A stretch of 37,701 bases of DNA from assembly GCA_001304315.1 (NCBI GenBank), contig LJUW01000005.1, forward strand, positions 1 to 37,701, in the 5' to 3' direction. This document shows positions 1 through 7,494 of this stretch, piece after piece. Every line of letters starts with the position of its first letter. Position 1 is the first letter of the stretch. Under the pieces are notes generated by a model that saw nothing but the letters and a program-made list of their open reading frames with translations, searched no databases and was not told where the DNA came from. The position numbers and the translations under genes are program-made. The stretch is from a candidate division Zixibacteria bacterium SM23_73_2. Its GTDB lineage: Bacteria; Zixibacteria; MSB-5A5; SM23-73-2.

Positions 1-150
1 CATCTGTTTCATCCGTTGGGAAATAACTCACACATCCGCTCAATCCGTTCAATCCGTTGACCCATCCGTTTCATCCGTTGGGAATCTCTCCGTTAAATCC
101 GCTCAATCCGTTGACCCATCCGCTGACCCATCCGTTGACACCCTCACCAC
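1..150. repeat. Degenerate CCGTT-rich tandem repeat
   Basis: Short units of the form TCAATCCGTT, CATCCGTT and GACCCATCCG recur many times. A larger period of about 62-63 bases is visible: TTTCATCCGTTGGGAA occurs at 7 and again at 69, and CCGCTCAATCCGTT at 36 and 99. The array probably continues to the left of the window. Its right part (103 to about 135) is translated as the last residues of the neighbouring acyl-CoA synthetase. No spacer/repeat alternation of CRISPR type is seen. Function unknown. Confidence 0.75.
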
Positions 151-1860
151 CTTATGATCATACAAATACCTTTTTATTTTCTTAGTAGTGGTCTTCTCAA
201 ACTCCTCCTCCCTTATCTCAAACCCTTTGATTCTTTTGTAATCTGCGATCTCAGCGCAGATTTTGACTATTTCAGACTTTATAGTCTTCTCTATCTTTGT
301 CTCATCAAAGGCTATCTGTTCTTTTTCTGCTGTCAGGTCGAAATAATCATAGTCCGGAACGATTATGGCATAAGGCTCCTCCCCTTTACCATCCTGAGTA
401 GGTCTCCCCAAAACCAAAGACTCTAAAATAAAGGGAGATTCGTTCAGCACGTTTTCTATCTCCTCAGGATAAACATTTTTTCCAGCCCGGGTAACGATCA
501 CACTTTTCAATCTACCCACAATATAATAATATCCGTCTTTGTCCACCCATCCGGAATCCCCGGTTAAAAACCAGCCATCCCTGAAAACTTCTTTAGTCGC
601 TTTTTCATTATCATAATATCCAGGCATCACCCCATCTCCCCTAACAGCGATCTCTCCTACTCCATTTTTGTCCGGATTCAAAATCTCAAGCTCAATCCCG
701 GGCAGGGGAATTCCCACAGAGGCATGCTTTGGTTTTTTTTCTGGATTAACTGTTAAGACCGGGGAGGTTTCGGTCAAACCATATCCCTGCAAAAATTTTA
801 TCCCCAGATGTTCAAAATCTTTGCCAACCTGTGGGTCCAAAGGTGCACCACCACAAATAAATAAATATATGTTGGATAGCCCTGCTTTTTCACGAAGCCC
901 TCCAAACAAAGATTTGCCAAAATTTACTCCAAAAGCTTTTTTGAAAAATTTAGCCACTCCCAAGTTAGCCTTGAACAGACCCCGAACAAAAACTGGACGC
1001 TTTTTTACTGCCCTGAGAATAGATGTAAGCATCTTCTCGAAAAGCAGAGGCACCCCCAACATAATGGTTGCCCTTGAGTTTTTCATATCCTCCAAAAGCT
1101 CTTTGGACTTAAGGCTGCGGGCAAAAGTTATCTTGGCACCTCTTGAGATAGGAGTCAAAAATCCGCAGGTGCATTCGAAAGCATGATGAAGGGGCAAAAC
1201 AGAAAGAAAATTATCTTTTGATGAAAAATCGACCACCTCCTGTAAACCGTAGATACAGGAGATGATGTTCTTATGAGTCAAAACCACACCTTTGGAGCTT
1301 CCGGTAGTACCTGAGGTAAAGATTACAGAAGCAACCTCATCTGTTTGCGGATAATGGAGATTCTTTTCAGATTCGTCACCAGCACGGAGTACCTGGGAAA
1401 AAGTAATCAATTCTTCTTGAGAGAGTTGACCCATGCAGATGATTTTTTGAGGGAAACTCAAAGAATCCGAGATCTCTTTTAAATCGGAGATGAATTTCGC
1501 TGATGCTATCACCATCTTGGCTTTTGCCTCCCTGATAATATGCTTGAGCTCAGAGGATTTTAGACAGGGATCCAAAGGAAGAACAATCCCCCCGGTTAAA
1601 AGTATGCCAAAATAGGATATCCCCCACTCCGGTCGATTTTCTGACAGAATCCCTATCCTATCACCTTTCTTAACACCCAGCTCGATCAAACCCCGGGCAA
1701 AAGCTTTGGCTTGATTTTCCAATTCCCGATAATTGATTCCAACCAATCTATTATCTCGATGATAATAGATACATACCTGATCAGAGTAGTTCCTTGCGCT
1801 TGTTTCCAGCATTTGAATCAAGGAAAGCTTTTTGAACTCCTCTGTATTCGAAGATTTCAT
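103..1860 (-). CDS. Long-chain acyl-CoA synthetase (AMP-forming), FadD/FAA1 type
   Basis: This enzyme activates fatty acids with ATP and CoA through an acyl-adenylate. At 585 residues it has the normal length for the family. Signature motifs of the adenylate-forming superfamily are present: P-loop FTSGTTGSSKG (181-191), GYGLTETSP (359-367), TGD (433-435), GR followed by the hinge region (449-450) and KNVYPEE (461-467), with a C-terminal KKIKRY lysine motif near the end. The last residues (STDGSADGSTD) are not family sequence: they are the translation of the CCGTT repeat at 1-150, so the original stop codon seems to have been lost or replaced. It lies downstream of a terminator at 1913-1934 and so is probably transcribed separately. 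The substrate chain length cannot be read from sequence. Confidence 0.93.
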   Translation of the reverse strand: MKSSNTEEFKKLSLIQMLETSARNYSDQVCIYYHRDNRLVGINYRELENQAKAFARGLIELGVKKGDRIGILSENRPEWGISYFGILLTGGIVLPLDPCLKSSELKHIIREAKAKMVIASAKFISDLKEISDSLSFPQKIICMGQLSQEELITFSQVLRAGDESEKNLHYPQTDEVASVIFTSGTTGSSKGVVLTHKNIISCIYGLQEVVDFSSKDNFLSVLPLHHAFECTCGFLTPISRGAKITFARSLKSKELLEDMKNSRATIMLGVPLLFEKMLTSILRAVKKRPVFVRGLFKANLGVAKFFKKAFGVNFGKSLFGGLREKAGLSNIYLFICGGAPLDPQVGKDFEHLGIKFLQGYGLTETSPVLTVNPEKKPKHASVGIPLPGIELEILNPDKNGVGEIAVRGDGVMPGYYDNEKATKEVFRDGWFLTGDSGWVDKDGYYYIVGRLKSVIVTRAGKNVYPEEIENVLNESPFILESLVLGRPTQDGKGEEPYAIIVPDYDYFDLTAEKEQIAFDETKIEKTIKSEIVKICAEIADYKRIKGFEIREEEFEKTTTKKIKRYLYDHKVVRVSTDGSADGSTD

Positions 1861-1912
1861 TTTATACTTGTTTTCTTAAAAATATCAACCAGAACCCCAA
1901 AAGTCAAATACA

Positions 1913-1934
1913 AAAAAGCAGGCAAATGCCTGCT
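1913..1934 (-). terminator. Intrinsic terminator after the TPR-GH57-DUF4870 operon
   Basis: The perfect stem AAAGCAGGC/GCCTGCTTT with a four-base loop is followed on the minus strand by a T-tract (complement of the A-run at 1912-1917). It lies about 50 bases after the DUF4870 stop codon and separates that operon from the acyl-CoA synthetase. Confidence 0.8.
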
Positions 1935-1982
1935 TTGAATTCAAAGTATCTGAGAATATTTAATAAAATAGATAAGAAAAAT

Positions 1983-2336
1983 TCAGATGTTCAACTTATC
2001 CGCCCAATCGCCGATATAGGGAATCTTCCAGTCTTTTCCCTGAAGAGCATAAAGAATACCTAAGATCACAAAAACCAGACAGAGGATTAAAACCGCAGTC
2101 CAGAAAAGCTGGCTTATTTTGGGAAGAAGAAAAACAACCGCAACGATCTCGATCAGAAAAAGCAAAAGCCCCTGCTTTCCGTGCTTTAAAGCAAAGGGAT
2201 TGTCTTTTTTATTGATCAAAGCAAAAAAACAGAGAAAGGGAACATAGGCTAAAATGGCAGCTGTTTTACCCTCCTCGATGGTTTTTTTCCCCCGATCATC
2301 AAAACTCTCCTCAGAAGAATCCTTCCACTCCTCCAT
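1983..2336 (-). CDS. DUF4870 (Tic20-like) small membrane protein
   Basis: This 117-residue protein has a hydrophilic acidic N-terminus (about 1-22) followed by three hydrophobic segments (roughly 26-42, 52-70 and 76-97). The pattern GKTAAILAYVPFLCFFALI, then NPFALKHGKQGLLLFLIE, is that of the DUF4870/Tic20-like family. A strong AAGGAGG ribosome binding site sits just before the ATG at 2336. It is the last gene of an operon that starts with the TPR protein, 30 bases after the GH57 gene. No biochemical role is established for the family, and I infer none here. Confidence 0.82.
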   Translation of the reverse strand: MEEWKDSSEESFDDRGKKTIEEGKTAAILAYVPFLCFFALINKKDNPFALKHGKQGLLLFLIEIVAVVFLLPKISQLFWTAVLILCLVFVILGILYALQGKDWKIPYIGDWADKLNI

Positions 2337-2366
2337 TTTGTCCTCCTTATTTAAATAAATAAAAAA

Positions 2367-4547
2367 TCAAACACCCCAGAACATCGCTTTCTTTTTGTCC
2401 AGTGGCAGGTTAAATTTAATCAGATCGGTCTGCGGCCATCTCTCCAGCTCCTTTCCTTTTTCTGAAACGACCAGCCTGAACCACAAAGACTGAGCCTTTT
2501 TGAATTGAAGAAATCTCTGGGGCAAAGATATCTCCATTATCTCATCTGAGACCACATTTATTTCATCGGTTATTTTCTGCCAATCTTTTCTCTTCTCATC
2601 GTATTCGAAAAGTTCCCCCCGGGTGTTCTGAACGGAGATTTTACAGCGCCAGGGTTCGGTGAACTCCACCTCCAGCTGGTAGTCCCCCCTCCTGTAGTCC
2701 TTTTGCTCGGTGGAGAAATCAACCCTAAAATAGAGGTTTTTTTGATCGAATCCGAAAAACAGAGCTTTTATAATATGGGATGCTTTGTGCATGGCACCAC
2801 CGGATTTAAGGCAGTCCACAAATCCGGCGTTCTGCCATTCGAAAAAGTGGGTATCCCTCCCGTCCAGAGTGGGGGTTACCAGTCCGGTCGGCTCCTCGAT
2901 GTAATAGGGAATCCCCTCCTTCCTTATGGGCTTGAACAGAATCTCCGGAGGTTTTTCACCTATAAGCTCATATGCGTTCACCAGATGTGATCTGAAAAGC
3001 CGGTCGAATTCCTGGTTGGATGGACCCTGATGCTCGTCTCCATACCACCAGCACCAATCCGAACCTTCGGCAATGTATATCTCCTTTAAAGCCAAGGAGA
3101 GATTTTGTTGATCTTTGCCTTTTTGTTTATTCTGGTATTGGGTGACCGCATCCCTGGTCATACTCAAAAGGTCCCAGGCTAAATTGTCCTCGGGATGACC
3201 TATCCAGATTTTGAAATCCCTGTTTATCCAGGAACCAGTCCAAAGTCTGGTAAGGGTATCCCGGGGAGGGTGCTCTTTTAAAAAATCGCTTATGGTCACG
3301 GTTCTTATCAGTGGATCATCTTCTATGCCACGATACAGATGATTCAAAAAATCATGACCGTCGTTGGTGTAATATTCCCAGCAATTCTCTCCGTCCAAAA
3401 TCACCGAAACCAGGCTTCTGGATAAATTCTCCTCACCCATTTTTTCTCTTATGTCATGTAAGTTCTTCAGAAAATCGGAGGCTGCCTCCCGGGGTTCCCA
3501 TTCCCGGTAAACGAAGCCTATCAGATCGGAGAGAAAATGGTCTCTGAACAAAATTGCGGTATCCCATTCTTTGAGCCGATAAGGGAAAAACCAGGCCAGA
3601 GGAAAAAGGGGCTTTTCTTTTTTCGAAACAGGCAAGCTGAGAAGAAGTATCTGTTGATCAGTTGCTATCCACTTCAGACCGTATTTGGAAAGCAAAGGGA
3701 AGATGCTTTCCGATACCGCACCCTCAGGGGGCCAGAGACCTAAAGGATCGCTTTCGAAAACACTTTTGTATAACTGGATTCCCTTCTCTATCTGCACCTC
3801 CAGATCCTCCGGATAAGAAAACTCCCTTTGGGGTAGCTGGATTTCAGGAGTGGCTGATTTGGCTGATCGGGTATCCAAAATCAATGGCATTATCGGGTGA
3901 AAATACGGGGAAAAACAGATCTCAATCTGTCCTTTCTCCTTTAGCTTTTTATATTCCGGGAGTATCTTTTTTAGAATTTCCCTCTGTTTTGAAATCAGAA
4001 TCTTTTTATCATCCTCGGTGAAGTTCTCACCTTTTTTAAAAAAGTAAGCGATCTCCGGATCTGCTTTGAAAACCGGATCCACCCAGGTTAAATTGGACCA
4101 GATTTGTAAATCCAGAAAATCCTGGTTGGAATATCTTGAGGATGCAGTCCTTACATCCCTTCCCCTTTTCTCCCAGAGTTGATAGAACCTGAAGTGAGGA
4201 GAGATCATGGTCTTTAAGTTTCCGTTAAAGAAGGTGGAGAGGATCTGTTGTTTCTCCTCGGGGGAAAGCTGGGAGGCTTCTTTTTGGGTTAAATACAGAT
4301 GAAGATCATAGGCATCTTTTTCTGCGTAATCGATCAACTGCTCGATCAAGGAAGGAACCAGATTAAAGGTTTGTCTAATGGAGGGGTAGTGGTTAAGAAT
4401 TTCCACCATATCATAGTAATCCTTGAGGCCATGCAATCTGACCCAGGGCATCTGATAGATGTTGTCTTTCAGCCTTTTGTAATAAGGCTGATGCATATGC
4501 CAGAGGAAGGCTAAGTTCAAAGGGATTCTATCAGTTGACGTTCCCAT
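2367..4547 (-). CDS. Glycoside hydrolase family 57 (alpha-amylase/alpha-mannosidase-like, COG1449 type)
   Basis: This 726-residue protein has no signal peptide, so it is probably cytoplasmic. GH57 landmarks are visible: HMHQP (17-21), GLWPPEGAVSE (270-280) where Glu275 is the likely nucleophile, FRDHFLSD (334-341) with Asp336 as candidate acid/base, and SVILDGENCWEYY (381-393). The catalytic barrel takes about 1-470. A region from about 570 to the end looks like a beta-sandwich accessory domain. The family acts on alpha-1,4-glucans by retaining hydrolysis or transfer; the substrate here (glycogen, maltodextrin) is inferred. The start overlaps the upstream TPR gene by 17 bases, implying translational coupling. 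Confidence 0.9.
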   Translation of the reverse strand: MGTSTDRIPLNLAFLWHMHQPYYKRLKDNIYQMPWVRLHGLKDYYDMVEILNHYPSIRQTFNLVPSLIEQLIDYAEKDAYDLHLYLTQKEASQLSPEEKQQILSTFFNGNLKTMISPHFRFYQLWEKRGRDVRTASSRYSNQDFLDLQIWSNLTWVDPVFKADPEIAYFFKKGENFTEDDKKILISKQREILKKILPEYKKLKEKGQIEICFSPYFHPIMPLILDTRSAKSATPEIQLPQREFSYPEDLEVQIEKGIQLYKSVFESDPLGLWPPEGAVSESIFPLLSKYGLKWIATDQQILLLSLPVSKKEKPLFPLAWFFPYRLKEWDTAILFRDHFLSDLIGFVYREWEPREAASDFLKNLHDIREKMGEENLSRSLVSVILDGENCWEYYTNDGHDFLNHLYRGIEDDPLIRTVTISDFLKEHPPRDTLTRLWTGSWINRDFKIWIGHPEDNLAWDLLSMTRDAVTQYQNKQKGKDQQNLSLALKEIYIAEGSDWCWWYGDEHQGPSNQEFDRLFRSHLVNAYELIGEKPPEILFKPIRKEGIPYYIEEPTGLVTPTLDGRDTHFFEWQNAGFVDCLKSGGAMHKASHIIKALFFGFDQKNLYFRVDFSTEQKDYRRGDYQLEVEFTEPWRCKISVQNTRGELFEYDEKRKDWQKITDEINVVSDEIMEISLPQRFLQFKKAQSLWFRLVVSEKGKELERWPQTDLIKFNLPLDKKKAMFWGV

Positions 4548-5214
4548 AGGTCATCTCCGCCAGATACAATTTAGCCTGATAGGACTCCTTGGACTCAGGA
4601 GAATTCTCGACAATTCTTTCAAGAATCTCTTTGGCTTTTTCAATCTCGCCTCCCTCCCTGTAACAGTAACCTGCCTGGAAAAGGAAATCGGGAGCCAAGA
4701 AACTCCCGATATCCGCTTCAGCTGCCCGGACAAAGTATTCACCTGCGGAAAGATAATCGTTTTTCTCAAGGTAACACTGGGCCATTCCTGCTAAAGCGGA
4801 GGAAGAAAGTTGTGGATCATCCTGGTACCGCTTGGAGAAATCCTCGAAGGTCACCAGGGCTCGATCGTAGTTTTTGGAGTAGAAGTAAGCGTTACCTAAA
4901 AGAAACATCGCCTGAGGAGCAACTTCGGTCCCACCGTAAGACGAAGATACGGTGTTCAGATCGTTTATCGCCTGAAGGTAATTGCCGGAACCGAGTTCGG
5001 CTCTGGCTTTGCTGTAAAGGTTTCTGGCTTTCTGTTCCCTTTTTGCCTGAAGCTGAAAGAAAAAGACCACTGCCAATATCAAAACCACCGCAATGCCTGA
5101 GAAAAGAAGGATTCTGTTCAAGTTCCGCTGAACGTATTCCACCAGCTTGAACGCGGTGGTGACAAGTTTATCCTCCTTCATCATGTGCTTGGTTACTCTT
5201 TTTTTCGGACTCAT
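4531..5214 (-). CDS. Membrane-anchored TPR protein
   Basis: This 227-residue protein has a short basic cytoplasmic N-terminus, one transmembrane helix at about 36-54 (ILLFSGIAVVLILAVVFFF), and then at least four TPR-like helical hairpins (about 60-225, for example NLYSKARAELGSGNYLQAI and AMFLLGNAYFYSKNYDRAL). The layout resembles YfgM-type ancillary translocon subunits and YbgF/BamD-like scaffolds, but no residue settles which. A consensus AAAGGAGG site precedes the ATG at 5214. It is the first gene of the operon with GH57 and DUF4870, and its tail overlaps the GH57 start. The role is probably protein-protein interaction at the outer face of the inner membrane. Confidence 0.8.
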   Translation of the reverse strand: MSPKKRVTKHMMKEDKLVTTAFKLVEYVQRNLNRILLFSGIAVVLILAVVFFFQLQAKREQKARNLYSKARAELGSGNYLQAINDLNTVSSSYGGTEVAPQAMFLLGNAYFYSKNYDRALVTFEDFSKRYQDDPQLSSSALAGMAQCYLEKNDYLSAGEYFVRAAEADIGSFLAPDFLFQAGYCYREGGEIEKAKEILERIVENSPESKESYQAKLYLAEMTYGNVN

Positions 5215-5303
5215 GATCCTCCTTTCCCCAAAAGTATTATTTTTATCTATTGCAATCTAAATTTAACCAAATCCTTCTTTTTGTTCAAGGTTTTTTATAT
5301 AAA

Positions 5304-5328
5304 AAAGGCGAAGCTTCTGCTCCGCCTG
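5304..5328 (-). terminator. Intrinsic terminator after the outer-membrane barrel gene
   Basis: On the minus strand the stem AGGCGGAGC/GCTTCGCCT (one G-U pair) is followed by a run of six T (complement of the A-run at 5301-5306). It lies about 25 bases after the stop codon of the barrel gene. Confidence 0.8.
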
Positions 5329-5350
5329 ATATCATCACAGAAGTTTATTC

Positions 5351-7018
5351 TTAGAAGAACCCGGTGAAACCGATCATGATCTTGTGGTTTTTCCTCTCAA
5401 CCGTCTCGTCAAAATCCTGGTATCTTTGTCCGGATACCCCAATTTCAGGAAGGGCAACGCTTGTCCCACTGGCTTTGATCTCATATCTGCTGTATTCGTA
5501 AGTGATGTCGAACATGATCTGGCTCCAGCCTATTCCGGTTCCTAAAGTAAATACGCTGCCTGTTATCTTATCTCCCTTTTCTCCATCGTAGGTGTATCTG
5601 GTGCTGGAAGATCTGGGGGGAGTCTGGGTGTCATCCGGATATACTAAAGTGTCTATCTTTACGTTTTCCACCGAGGTATAGGGCTTGGGATCGTTTCTGT
5701 ATCCCACCCTGAGGGGGATCTTCCCGTACTCAGTGGAGAAAAGATATTCGGCACCCAACCGGAATTGAGCCACATCCTCCCACAAGAGCTTAACCGTTCT
5801 GTCAGGCAGAGAAGGATCGATCGGAGGATTAAAATCGCCCTCGCTGTAATTGGGGCTTTGAGGATAGGAGAGTTCTGTCTTGGAATATTGGGTCATCTCA
5901 ATATCACCAGCCAAAGTCAGGTTTTGAATCAGGTAGGAAGCACCAATTCCCCAGGATAGGGGCATCTCCCATTTCTGTCTGTATTCTATTGGATAAAAAA
6001 GCCCTCGGGTGGAGGTCCTGTTGGGGTTGATCTCCCATTTCTTATCAACTTCATTCCACACCCTTTCATCCCATTCCAGCTTGATGTCCTGTTTCTCTTT
6101 TAAGGTGTAAGGTGTTTTCACCACTCCGCCAACCCTCAGATTCTGGAACTGATACATAGCACTCAATGTGAGATTGAATCCCGAATAATCCGCTTCAACC
6201 GAGGGTTTTAAATCCAGATACATGGTATCACTTTCCCCTTCAACCAAGACGAAGCCAGGCTGCTTTGCCTCCAGGGTATATCCACCTGTATATATGTTAA
6301 CTGCCAATCCCAAAGATAGGTCAGCAATCGGATTACCTGCTAAAGCCAGAGAGAACTTATCCAATCCCCCATCCATCTCCTCCTCTAATTCAAAATCGGT
6401 TATGTCAAATGAAACCTGATCCCGGAAATATCCGATTGCATCCGTTCTAGGCTCACCCAGGGGCGGAAAAGTGAGGATTTGAAATATTCTATAGATCTCG
6501 TGCATTTTTGAGTTAAGGGCGAAAGTAGTCACAAGTATATCCGGAAACTTTCGGCTGTAGACCGGTTCCTTCTGTTCTTCCACCAGATAGTTATTAGTAT
6601 AAAAAAGATGACTCCCCCCCACGTCGGATATTCGGCTGTACACCACACTACCCACCAGAGGCTGTTTTTTGACCTGGAAAGGAATAACCACCGAACCGAA
6701 GGTTATAATGTTTCTCGTATCATCCATACCCTCACTGATGGATTTGGAGCTTTCACCCCGGCTCAGAGCCTGCGCAAAGGAGGTTTTGTAGTTGTTGCTC
6801 GTGAAGTTTAAGGTCATCTGATATTTATCCAGTTGAGTCAGGCCAGCCGGATTCCAGGATGCAGCTGATGGATCATCCGATACTCCAAAAAAGGCGCCAC
6901 CCATTGCTTTTGCTCTGGCACCGCCTCCCAAAAAATTATAATCGGTCAATTGAGCATAACCCAAATTGTGTGAGACCACCGCCATACAAACTAATAAAAT
7001 CATCGACTTAAATTTCAT
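5351..7018 (-). CDS. Outer-membrane beta-barrel protein, FadL/OmpP1/PorV-like
   Basis: This 555-residue protein has a signal peptide (about 1-22, MKFKSMILLVCMAVVSHNLG, cleaved near YAQ). The next segment, GGGARAKAMGGAFFGVSDDPSAA, is typical of the FadL/PorV/UPF0164 group, where an N-terminal hatch precedes a 14-stranded barrel. Alternating aromatic/polar strands run through the protein and the chain ends in Phe-Phe, fitting the C-terminal signal read by the BAM machinery. Known members carry hydrophobic compounds or assist T9SS (PorV); which applies is not visible. It is monocistronic, with AAAGGAG before the ATG, a promoter at 7053-7080 and its own terminator. Confidence 0.85.
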   Translation of the reverse strand: MKFKSMILLVCMAVVSHNLGYAQLTDYNFLGGGARAKAMGGAFFGVSDDPSAASWNPAGLTQLDKYQMTLNFTSNNYKTSFAQALSRGESSKSISEGMDDTRNIITFGSVVIPFQVKKQPLVGSVVYSRISDVGGSHLFYTNNYLVEEQKEPVYSRKFPDILVTTFALNSKMHEIYRIFQILTFPPLGEPRTDAIGYFRDQVSFDITDFELEEEMDGGLDKFSLALAGNPIADLSLGLAVNIYTGGYTLEAKQPGFVLVEGESDTMYLDLKPSVEADYSGFNLTLSAMYQFQNLRVGGVVKTPYTLKEKQDIKLEWDERVWNEVDKKWEINPNRTSTRGLFYPIEYRQKWEMPLSWGIGASYLIQNLTLAGDIEMTQYSKTELSYPQSPNYSEGDFNPPIDPSLPDRTVKLLWEDVAQFRLGAEYLFSTEYGKIPLRVGYRNDPKPYTSVENVKIDTLVYPDDTQTPPRSSSTRYTYDGEKGDKITGSVFTLGTGIGWSQIMFDITYEYSRYEIKASGTSVALPEIGVSGQRYQDFDETVERKNHKIMIGFTGFF

Positions 7019-7052
7019 CTGTTGACTCCTTTTTTTAGTTCAATGAGTATAC

Positions 7053-7080
7053 ATTATATTTCTTTTTCAAAGCTTGTCAA
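7053..7080 (-). promoter_or_regulatory. Sigma70-type promoter for the outer-membrane barrel gene
   Basis: On the minus strand a perfect TTGACA (7075-7080) and a perfect TATAAT (7053-7058) are separated by 16 bases. The start codon is at 7018, giving a leader of about 25-30 bases. It lies between the gene and the tRNA-Arg immediately upstream. Confidence 0.85.
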
Positions 7081-7110
7081 GGAAAATTTTTATTTGAAAC
7101 AAAACCAAAA

Positions 7111-7185
7111 TACCCCCGGCCCGACTCGAACGGGCGACCAACGGTTTAGGAAACCGCTGCTCTATCCAAACTGAGCTACGGGGGC
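7111..7185 (-). tRNA. tRNA-Arg (anticodon CCU)
   Basis: The minus strand folds into a full cloverleaf: acceptor GCCCCCG/CGGGGGT, D-arm GCTC/GAGC, anticodon stem GCGGT/ACCGT with loop TTCCTAA, and T-arm GCCCG/CGGGC with TTCGAGT. The anticodon CCT is the complement of 7148-7150. The first acceptor pair is G-U. The 3' CCA is not encoded, unlike in the two proline tRNAs of this window. Confidence 0.93.
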
Positions 7186-7494
7186 AGATGTCATATATCA
7201 TCTTTGATCCTTTTTTTAATTTAAGATTCTTTTTGAGAAAATCAAGAAAAAATCTCAACCTGTTGTTTAATTAATTAATCGGTTTAAAGTTACCCATGCA
7301 AATAAACGGGGCAGTAACAAAATTATCTCCACAATTAAAAACATAGATATAGAACCTGCCCTTCCCTAAAAGGCAAAAGCTATTTATCCCCCCACTAAAT
7401 TACCGTTACGGGTTAGTAAGGGTTTTTACCCATTGACAAAATGGCTTTTTTTGTTATCTTAATAAATGGTTAACCTTAATCTGTAGGAGGAATC
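7186..7494. other. Intergenic region between tRNA-Arg and the C25 peptidase gene
   Basis: This 309-base AT-rich stretch has no convincing coding sequence. It separates divergent units: tRNA-Arg on the minus strand and the peptidase gene on the plus strand. A promoter and ribosome binding site for the peptidase lie at its right end; nothing else recognisable is seen. Confidence 0.6.
7433..7460 (+). promoter_or_regulatory. Sigma70-type promoter for the C25 peptidase gene
   Basis: A perfect TTGACA (7433-7438) and TATCTT (7455-7460) are separated by 16 bases. A strong AGGAGG ribosome binding site follows at 7485-7490, four bases before the ATG at 7495. Confidence 0.72.

Noticed and set aside
1-150. 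CRISPR array
   Set aside because: The repeats are 8-14 bases, degenerate and partly overlapping, with no unique spacers of constant length.
2367-4547. Cellulosome component (GH57)
   Set aside because: The hydrolase has no signal peptide and no dockerin, so it is not part of the dockerin-tagged set.
7067-7258. 63-residue open frame across tRNA-Arg
   Set aside because: It is a translation of the tRNA and its flanks, with no family similarity or ribosome binding site.
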